A stretch of DNA of 64,000 nucleotides, taken from Streptomyces sp. AP-93. GTDB taxonomy: Bacteria > Actinomycetota > Actinomycetes > Streptomycetales > Streptomycetaceae. The stretch is from assembly GCF_022808175.1 (NCBI RefSeq), contig NZ_JALGBX010000011.1:20115-84114 (forward strand). Direction: 5' to 3'. This document shows, in pieces, positions 58,797 through 64,000 of this stretch. The notes beneath the pieces are model-generated. The model saw nothing but the letters and a program-made list of their open reading frames with translations. It was not told the origin of the DNA and made no database searches. Each line of letters begins with the position of its first letter. Position 1 is the stretch's first letter. The position numbers were made by a program, and so were the translations under genes.

Positions 58797-59810
58797 GTGA
58801 CCCCCGTCGACCTCTCCCGTTCCGTCGTGTGCGCCCTGCGCCGCGCCGTCGAGGACGGGGAGCTGCCCGCCGGTGTGGTCGTGCCCGAGCGGGTCGTCGT
58901 CGAGCGGACTCGGCCCGGGGGAGTGGGGGACTACGCCTCGCCCGTCGCGTTCGGTGTGGCGAAGGGGGCCGGAGTCGCGCCCCGTGGAGTGGCCGAGGTG
59001 CTGGCCCTGCGGCTGGCGGGCCTGCCCGGGATCGAGCGTGTGGAGATCACCGGCGCCGGGTTCCTGAACTTCGTACTCGCCGAGAGTTCCGTTGGGGAGC
59101 TCGTACGGGGCATTCGGGTGGGTGGGGAGCTCTACGGCTTCGCCTCTGGTGGGTCTGAGACCCCCGAGTTCACCGATGTGCCCGTCGGGGCCCTGCGCGA
59201 GTGCGTCGTGCACGCGGCCGTGCGGCGGATCGCGAGCATCCAGGGGGTGGAGTGGGAGGGGGAGCGTACCGTCGCCGACCGCGTCGCCCCCGTCGCCAAG
59301 CGGGACGGGGATGTGGTCGCGGCGTACGGGTCCGACGCCGCCGCCTGGGCGATGCTGTCCGTTCCCGGGCACGAGACCCCCGTGTTTCCCTCGGGGCTGC
59401 TCGTCCAGGACGAGTCGAGCGAGTTCTTCCGGGTGCGGTACGCCCACTCCCGGGCGCGTGCGCTGACCCGCAACGCCGGGCAGTTGGGGTTCCATGGCGA
59501 TCCCGGGGAGCTGGGAGGGAAGCCCGGAGAGGTGCACGGCGCCGCCGCCCTGCTCGCGGCCCTTCGTGACCACCCCCTCGTGCTCGAAGCCGCCGCGCAC
59601 CACCGTGCGCCCGAGCGGCTCGTCCGGCAGCTCGTCGTGATCGCCGACGCCCTGCTCGAATTCCAGTACCAGGTCCTGCCCAAGGGGGACGAGAAACCCT
59701 CGGCCGCCCACCGTGCCCGGCTGGCCCTTGCCGAAGCCGCCGGGACGGTGCTGGCCGGCGGCCTGGCCCTGCTCGGTATGGACGCGGACGCGTTCGACCA
59801 CCACCTGTGA
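58797..59810 (+). CDS. nrtL: ArgS-related anticodon-binding protein NrtL
   Basis: A 337-residue protein made of an arginyl-tRNA-synthetase additional-domain-like N-terminus (PRGVAEVLALRLAGLPGIERVEITGAGFLNFVL) and a C-terminal DALR anticodon-binding domain (VRYAHSRARALTRNAGQLG, then LVRQLVVIADALLEFQYQVLP). The catalytic Rossmann domain with HIGH and KMSKS is absent, so it cannot charge tRNA. This truncated paralogue stands before lysA in many Streptomyces. GTG 58797 is close to a TAGGCT -10-like box, so the mRNA may be leaderless. Confidence 0.85.
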   Translation: MTPVDLSRSVVCALRRAVEDGELPAGVVVPERVVVERTRPGGVGDYASPVAFGVAKGAGVAPRGVAEVLALRLAGLPGIERVEITGAGFLNFVLAESSVGELVRGIRVGGELYGFASGGSETPEFTDVPVGALRECVVHAAVRRIASIQGVEWEGERTVADRVAPVAKRDGDVVAAYGSDAAAWAMLSVPGHETPVFPSGLLVQDESSEFFRVRYAHSRARALTRNAGQLGFHGDPGELGGKPGEVHGAAALLAALRDHPLVLEAAAHHRAPERLVRQLVVIADALLEFQYQVLPKGDEKPSAAHRARLALAEAAGTVLAGGLALLGMDADAFDHHL

Positions 59811-59882
59811 AGCCCGTGACACGCGTGTGATCCGATGTGATTCGCCTGCGATCCGGATGATTTGCGAAGAGAGAATGACGAG

Positions 59883-61274
59883 ATGAGCCGTTCCGCACAC
59901 CCCGCCGGGCCCCGCCACGCCGACGTCCTGCCCGAGGGTCACTACTCCCCGCCGGCCGCCGACCTCAACGTGCTCGACGAGAAGGTCTGGGCACGGACGG
60001 TCGGCCGGAACGGCGACGGGGTCGTCACCGTCGGCGGGATCGAAGTGACCCGGCTCGCCGAGGAGTTCGGGACGCCCGCCTACTTCCTCGACGAGGAGGA
60101 CTTCCGGGCGCGCTGCCGCGCCTGGGCGCACGCCTTCGGGCCGGACGCCGACGTCTTCTACGCCGGCAAGGCGTTCCTCTCCAAGGCCGTCGTGAAGTGG
60201 CTCAAGGAGGAGGGGCTCAACCTCGACGTGTGCTCCGGCGGGGAGCTGGCCACCGCGCTCGCCGCCGGGATGCCGGCCGCCCGGATCGCCTTCCACGGCA
60301 ACAACAAGTCGACGGGCGAGATCACCCGCGCCATCGAGGCCGGCGTCGGGCGGATCGTGCTCGACTCCTTCCAGGAGATCGCCCGCGTCGCGCACATCGC
60401 CCGCGAGCTCGGCGTACGCCAGCCCGTGCAGATCCGCGTCACCGTGGGCGTGGAGGCGCACACCCACGAGTTCATCGCCACCGCGCACGAGGACCAGAAG
60501 TTCGGGATCGCCGTCGCCGACGGGTCGGCCGCCGAGGCCGTACGGCGCGCGCTGGGGCACGACAGCCTCGAGCTGCTCGGCGTCCACTCCCACATCGGCT
60601 CGCAGATCTTCGACATGGCCGGCTTCGAGGTCTCCGCCAAGCGCGTCGTACGCCTCCTCGCCGCCGTGCGCGACGAGCACGGGGTGGAGCTGCCCGAGAT
60701 CGACCTCGGCGGCGGGCTGGGCATCGCCTACACCTCCGCCGACGACCCGCGCGAGCCGCACGAGATCGCCAAGGCCCTCCACGAGATCGTCGCCCGCGAG
60801 TGCGAGGCGGCCGGCCTGCGCGCCCCGCGCATCTCCGTGGAACCCGGACGGGCGATCGTGGGGCCGACGGCCTTCACCCTCTACGAGGTCGGGACGATCA
60901 AGCCGCTCGAGGGCCTGCGGACGTACGTCTCCGTCGACGGCGGGATGTCCGACAACATCCGGACGGCCCTCTACGACGCCGAGTACTCGGTCAGCCTCGT
61001 CTCCCGGACCTCGGACGCCGAGCCCATGCTCGTGCGCGTCGTGGGCAAGCACTGCGAGAGCGGTGACATCGTGGTCAAGGACGCGTTCCTGCCCGCCGAC
61101 GTCGCCCCCGGAGACCTCCTCGCGGTCCCGGCGACCGGCGCGTACTGCCGGTCCATGGCGAGCAACTACAACCACGTGCTCCGCCCGCCGGTCGTCGCCG
61201 TGCGTGACGGCCAGGCGCGCGTCATCGTCCGCAGGGAGACGGAGGAGGATCTCCTGCGTCTCGATGTCGGCTGA
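59883..61274 (+). CDS. lysA: Diaminopimelate decarboxylase
   Basis: A 463-residue fold-type III PLP enzyme that makes L-lysine from meso-diaminopimelate, the last step of lysine synthesis. Lys96 in FYAGKAF binds PLP. Conserved stretches are CSGGELATALAAG, GVHSHIGSQIF, DLGGGLGIAY and EPGRAIVGP, and the C-terminal catalytic Cys391 lies in HCESGDIV. The start is ATG 59883. It lies 72 bases after nrtL. The product also supports cell-wall diaminopimelate balance. A perfect dyad follows, before hom. Confidence 0.96.
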   Translation: MSRSAHPAGPRHADVLPEGHYSPPAADLNVLDEKVWARTVGRNGDGVVTVGGIEVTRLAEEFGTPAYFLDEEDFRARCRAWAHAFGPDADVFYAGKAFLSKAVVKWLKEEGLNLDVCSGGELATALAAGMPAARIAFHGNNKSTGEITRAIEAGVGRIVLDSFQEIARVAHIARELGVRQPVQIRVTVGVEAHTHEFIATAHEDQKFGIAVADGSAAEAVRRALGHDSLELLGVHSHIGSQIFDMAGFEVSAKRVVRLLAAVRDEHGVELPEIDLGGGLGIAYTSADDPREPHEIAKALHEIVARECEAAGLRAPRISVEPGRAIVGPTAFTLYEVGTIKPLEGLRTYVSVDGGMSDNIRTALYDAEYSVSLVSRTSDAEPMLVRVVGKHCESGDIVVKDAFLPADVAPGDLLAVPATGAYCRSMASNYNHVLRPPVVAVRDGQARVIVRRETEEDLLRLDVG

Positions 61275-61317
61275 TGCGCAATCTTCTGGGGGACGGCCCC
61301 GAGACCCCCGAATAGGT

Positions 61318-61366
61318 GTCTCACTCAATGGACCGAGGGTGGAAACTGTTGTCCATTGAGTGAGAC
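61318..61366. promoter_or_regulatory. Perfect 16-base inverted repeat upstream of hom
   Basis: GTCTCACTCAATGGAC (61318-61333) and GTCCATTGAGTGAGAC (61351-61366) are exact inverted repeats around a 17-base loop. The site lies 66 bases before hom. It can be an operator or, as RNA, a hairpin ending lysA transcription; there is no T-tract. Confidence 0.7.
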
Positions 61367-61431
61367 TGGTTCCACCTGGGGTGCAAACCGCGCAACAGGT
61401 ACTGATGTGAAGATCGAAAGGCGTAGGTCGA

Positions 61432-62733
61432 ATGATGCGTACGCGTCCGCTGAAGGTGGCGCTGCTGGGCTGTGGAGTGGTCGGCTCGGAAGTTGCCCGC
61501 ATCATGACGACGCACGCCGACGATCTGACGGCCAGGATCGGCGCGCCCGTCGAGCTGGCGGGCGTGGCCGTGCGCCGCCCCTCCAAGGTGCGCGAGGGCA
61601 TCGACCCGGCCCTGGTCACCACCGATGCGACGGCGCTGCTCAAACGCGGCGACATCGACGTCGCGATCGAGGTCATCGGCGGTATCGAGCCGGCCCGCAC
61701 CCTGATCACCACCGCCTTCGAGCACGGCATCTCCGTCGTCTCGGCGAACAAGGCGCTGCTCGCCCAGGACGGCGCCGCGCTGCACGCCGCCGCCGAGGCC
61801 GCCGGGCTGGACCTGTACTACGAGGCCGCCGTCGCCGGCGCCATCCCGCTGGTCCGTCCCATGCGCGAGTCCCTCGCGGGCGACAAGATCAACCGGGTGA
61901 TGGGCATCGTCAACGGCACGACGAACTTCATCCTCGACAAGATGGACTCCACCGGTGCCGGGTACCAGGAGGCCCTCGACGAGGCCACCGCCCTCGGGTA
62001 CGCCGAGGCCGACCCCACCGCCGACGTGGAGGGCTACGACGCCGCCGCCAAGGCCGCGATCCTGGCCGGCATCGCCTTCCACACCCGGGTGCGCCTCGAC
62101 GACGTCTACCGCGAGGGCATGACCGAGGTCAGCGCCGCCGACTTCGCGTCGGCCAAGCGCATGGGCTGCACCATCAAGCTCCTCGCCATTCTGGAGCGCG
62201 CCGCCGACGGCGAGTCCGTCACCGCCCGCGTCCATCCGGCGATGATCCCGCTGACCCACCCGCTCGCCTCCGTCCGCGAGGCCTACAACGCGGTGTTCGT
62301 CGAGGCGGAGGCCGCCGGGCGGCTCATGTTCTACGGTCCGGGCGCGGGCGGCGCGCCGACCGCGTCCGCGGTCCTCGGCGACCTCGTCGCCGTCTGCCGC
62401 AACAAGCTCGCCGAGGCAAAGGGGCCGGGCGAGTCGGCGTACACCCAGCTGCCGGTCAGCCCCATGGGGGATGTCGTCACCCGCTACCACATCAGCCTCG
62501 ATGTGGCGGACAAGCCGGGCGTACTCGCCCAGGTGGCGACCACCTTCGCGGAGCACGGCGTCTCGATCGACACCGTCCGCCAGCAAGGTCGTCAAGCTCA
62601 AGACGGCGAGGCCTCCCTCGTCGTCGTCACTCACCGTGCGCCCGACGCCGCCCTCTCGGGGACCGTCGAGGCGCTGCGGAAGCTGGACACCGTCCGCGGT
62701 GTGGCCAGCATCATGCGTGTTGAAGGGGAGTAA
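61432..62733 (+). CDS. hom: Homoserine dehydrogenase
   Basis: A 433-residue enzyme that reduces aspartate semialdehyde to homoserine, the branch point to threonine and methionine. The NAD(P)-binding motif is VALLGCGVVGSEVARI, with Lys107 in SANKALLA. The catalytic domain includes VNGTTNFILDKM, ADPTADVEGYDAAAKAAILAG (Lys207) and RLMFYGPGAGGAPTASAVLGDL. The C-terminal ACT domain HISLDVADKPGVLAQVATTFAEHGVSIDTV gives threonine feedback inhibition. ATG 61432 (or the next codon, also ATG) starts it. Six bases separate it from thrC, so they form an operon. Confidence 0.96.
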   Translation: MMRTRPLKVALLGCGVVGSEVARIMTTHADDLTARIGAPVELAGVAVRRPSKVREGIDPALVTTDATALLKRGDIDVAIEVIGGIEPARTLITTAFEHGISVVSANKALLAQDGAALHAAAEAAGLDLYYEAAVAGAIPLVRPMRESLAGDKINRVMGIVNGTTNFILDKMDSTGAGYQEALDEATALGYAEADPTADVEGYDAAAKAAILAGIAFHTRVRLDDVYREGMTEVSAADFASAKRMGCTIKLLAILERAADGESVTARVHPAMIPLTHPLASVREAYNAVFVEAEAAGRLMFYGPGAGGAPTASAVLGDLVAVCRNKLAEAKGPGESAYTQLPVSPMGDVVTRYHISLDVADKPGVLAQVATTFAEHGVSIDTVRQQGRQAQDGEASLVVVTHRAPDAALSGTVEALRKLDTVRGVASIMRVEGE

Positions 62734-62739
62734 GGACCC

Positions 62740-63810
62740 ATGAGCAGCAATCGCACCCACCAGTGGCGCGGCATCATCGAGGAGTACCGGGACCGCCTGC
62801 CGGTCACGGCCACGACTCCGGTGGTCACGCTCCGCGAGGGCGGCACTCCCCTCGTCCCCGCCCAGGTGCTCTCCGAGCGCACCGGCTGCGAGGTACACCT
62901 CAAGGTCGAGGGGGCCAACCCCACCGGGTCCTTCAAGGACCGCGGCATGACCATGGCGATCACCAAGGCCAAGGAGGACGGCGCCAAGGCCGTCATCTGC
63001 GCCTCCACGGGCAACACCTCGGCCTCCGCCGCCGCCTACGCGGTGCGCGCCGGGATGGTCTGCGCCGTCCTCGTGCCCCGCGGCAAGATCGCGCTCGGCA
63101 AGATGGGCCAGGCGCTCGTGCACGGCGCCAAGATCCTTCAGGTCGACGGCAACTTCGACGACTGTCTGGATCTGGCCCGCGCGCTGTCCGACAACTACCC
63201 GGTGGCGCTGGTCAATTCCGTCAACCCGGTACGCATCGAGGGCCAGAAGACGGCGGCCTTCGAGATCGTGGACGCGCTCGGCGACGCCCCCGACATCCAC
63301 GTGCTGCCCGTCGGCAACGCCGGCAACATCACCGCGTACTGGAAGGGCTTCAAGGAGTACAAGGCCGATGGCCTGGCCTCCCGTACGCCCCGCGTGTGGG
63401 GTTTCCAGGCCTCCGGCTCCGCGCCGATCGTGCGCGGCGAGGTCGTCAAGGAGCCGCACACCATCGCCACCGCGATCCGTATCGGCAACCCCGCCTCGTG
63501 GGACTACGCCCTGCAGGCGCGGGACGAGTCGGGCGGCTTCATCGACGAGGTGACGGACCGCCAGATCCTGTCCGCCTACCGCCTGTTGGCCGCTCAGGAG
63601 GGCGTCTTCGTCGAGCCCGCCTCGGCTGCGTCCGTGGCCGGCCTGCTCAAGGCCGCAGAGCTCGGCCTGGTCGACCCCGGCCAGAAGATCGTGTGCACCG
63701 TCACCGGCAACGGCCTGAAGGACCCCGACTGGGCGGTCGCCGGAGCTCCGCAGCCGGTCACCATTCCGGTCGACGCGGAGGCCGCCGCCATCCGCCTCGG
63801 TCTCGTCTGA
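62740..63810 (+). CDS. thrC: Threonine synthase
   Basis: A 356-residue PLP enzyme that converts O-phosphohomoserine to threonine. Lys66 in GSFKDRGM binds PLP, and the phosphate-binding Gly-rich loop is LPVGNAGNITAYWKGF. The C-terminal GVFVEPASAASVAGLL is also conserved. The length is that of the short bacterial/actinobacterial type. GGGGAGTAAGGA precedes the ATG. thrB, usually next in the operon, is not within the last 190 bases; a large hairpin lies there instead. Confidence 0.96.
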   Translation: MSSNRTHQWRGIIEEYRDRLPVTATTPVVTLREGGTPLVPAQVLSERTGCEVHLKVEGANPTGSFKDRGMTMAITKAKEDGAKAVICASTGNTSASAAAYAVRAGMVCAVLVPRGKIALGKMGQALVHGAKILQVDGNFDDCLDLARALSDNYPVALVNSVNPVRIEGQKTAAFEIVDALGDAPDIHVLPVGNAGNITAYWKGFKEYKADGLASRTPRVWGFQASGSAPIVRGEVVKEPHTIATAIRIGNPASWDYALQARDESGGFIDEVTDRQILSAYRLLAAQEGVFVEPASAASVAGLLKAAELGLVDPGQKIVCTVTGNGLKDPDWAVAGAPQPVTIPVDAEAAAIRLGLV

Positions 63811-63812
63811 CC

Positions 63813-63859
63813 GGGAGCCGCGGGCCGGCCGTCCGGAAGTACGGCCGGCCATGGCTCCC
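63813..63859 (+). terminator. Strong hairpin after thrC
   Basis: GGGAGCC-gc-GGGCCGGCCGT and ACGGCCGGCC-at-GGCTCCC pair around an 8-base loop, directly after the thrC stop. There is no T-tract, as is usual in high-G+C genomes. It could end the hom-thrC transcript or reduce read-through to thrB. Confidence 0.65.
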
Positions 63860-64000
63860 AGCGGTACCGCAGTAACCGAGTGCCGGATTCCGGAAGTCTT
63901 TCGAAGGCTGAGGAATCCGGCAACTCGGGCTGTACGGCACATAAACCTACGGAAACCCGCCAGATATCGCGGCGGAAAACCGACCGGACCGGCAGGATCC
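63860..64000. other. Right-edge intergenic sequence
   Basis: No gene start is recognised in the last 140 bases. A thrB start is expected soon beyond the edge from the usual Streptomyces order, but it is not seen here. Confidence 0.4.

Overview
The window is high-G+C actinobacterial chromosome, almost certainly Streptomyces. Supporting signs are codon third positions that are nearly all G or C, GTG/TTG starts, many GTGA/ATGA gene overlaps, a conservon operon, a WhiJ-type regulator triad, two-gene NHEJ, and the nrtL-lysA-hom-thrC block of core metabolism at the right edge.

Left part (1-24.2 kb). A truncated GT39-like membrane glycosyltransferase with a long collagen-like Gly-Pro-Ser repeat runs off the left edge. 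It is followed by a rhodanese, and by a broken DUF4097-type lipoprotein gene that ends exactly at a small IS21-like-ended element carrying one passenger gene. Next come lon (with an HspR-type HAIR operator), a MarR regulator, a PP2C-like protein and a complete conservon (cvnA-D) with a StyA-like FAD monooxygenase as fifth gene. Cell-wall genes follow (NlpC/P60 hydrolase, SHOCT/DUF6325 pair, FtsW-PBP2 pair), then DUF3291 and a divergent pair of diiron proteins (ferritin-like and AurF-like) with a TetR regulator.

Middle (24.2-37 kb). A histidine kinase gene is cut off by a TnpB-only IS605-type element whose RNA end can be read. Beyond it lie a secreted protein, a degenerate NERD-like protein with a TTA codon, a tandem array of a Streptomyces intergenic repeat, the NHEJ set (Ku, LigD-type polymerase, ATP-dependent ligase), DUF6479, a lone XdhC-like protein, a 734-residue protein of unknown function, and a WhiJ-like triad (DUF397, XRE/DUF5753, HATPase) with a Uma2 nuclease-like gene.

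Defence island (37.3-56.8 kb). It contains Uma2, a DndB/DGQHR-like protein divergent from an HTH-N6-methylase, a full type I restriction system (hsdM, hsdS, hsdR), and a Ser/Thr kinase-TPR protein followed by an AIPR nuclease-like protein and a UvrD helicase with a RelE/ParE-like N-terminus. A T5orf172/GIY-YIG protein is convergent with the helicase. The island ends at a tRNA-Arg(CCG) gene. The kinase-AIPR-helicase cassette, possibly with the GIY-YIG gene, is the best candidate here for an undescribed anti-phage system.

Right part (57-64 kb). A single-domain response regulator overlaps a second TnpB gene, whose RNA scaffold end is also visible. Then come nrtL, lysA, hom and thrC. A 16-bp perfect dyad precedes hom and a strong hairpin follows thrC; thrB, if present, lies outside the window.
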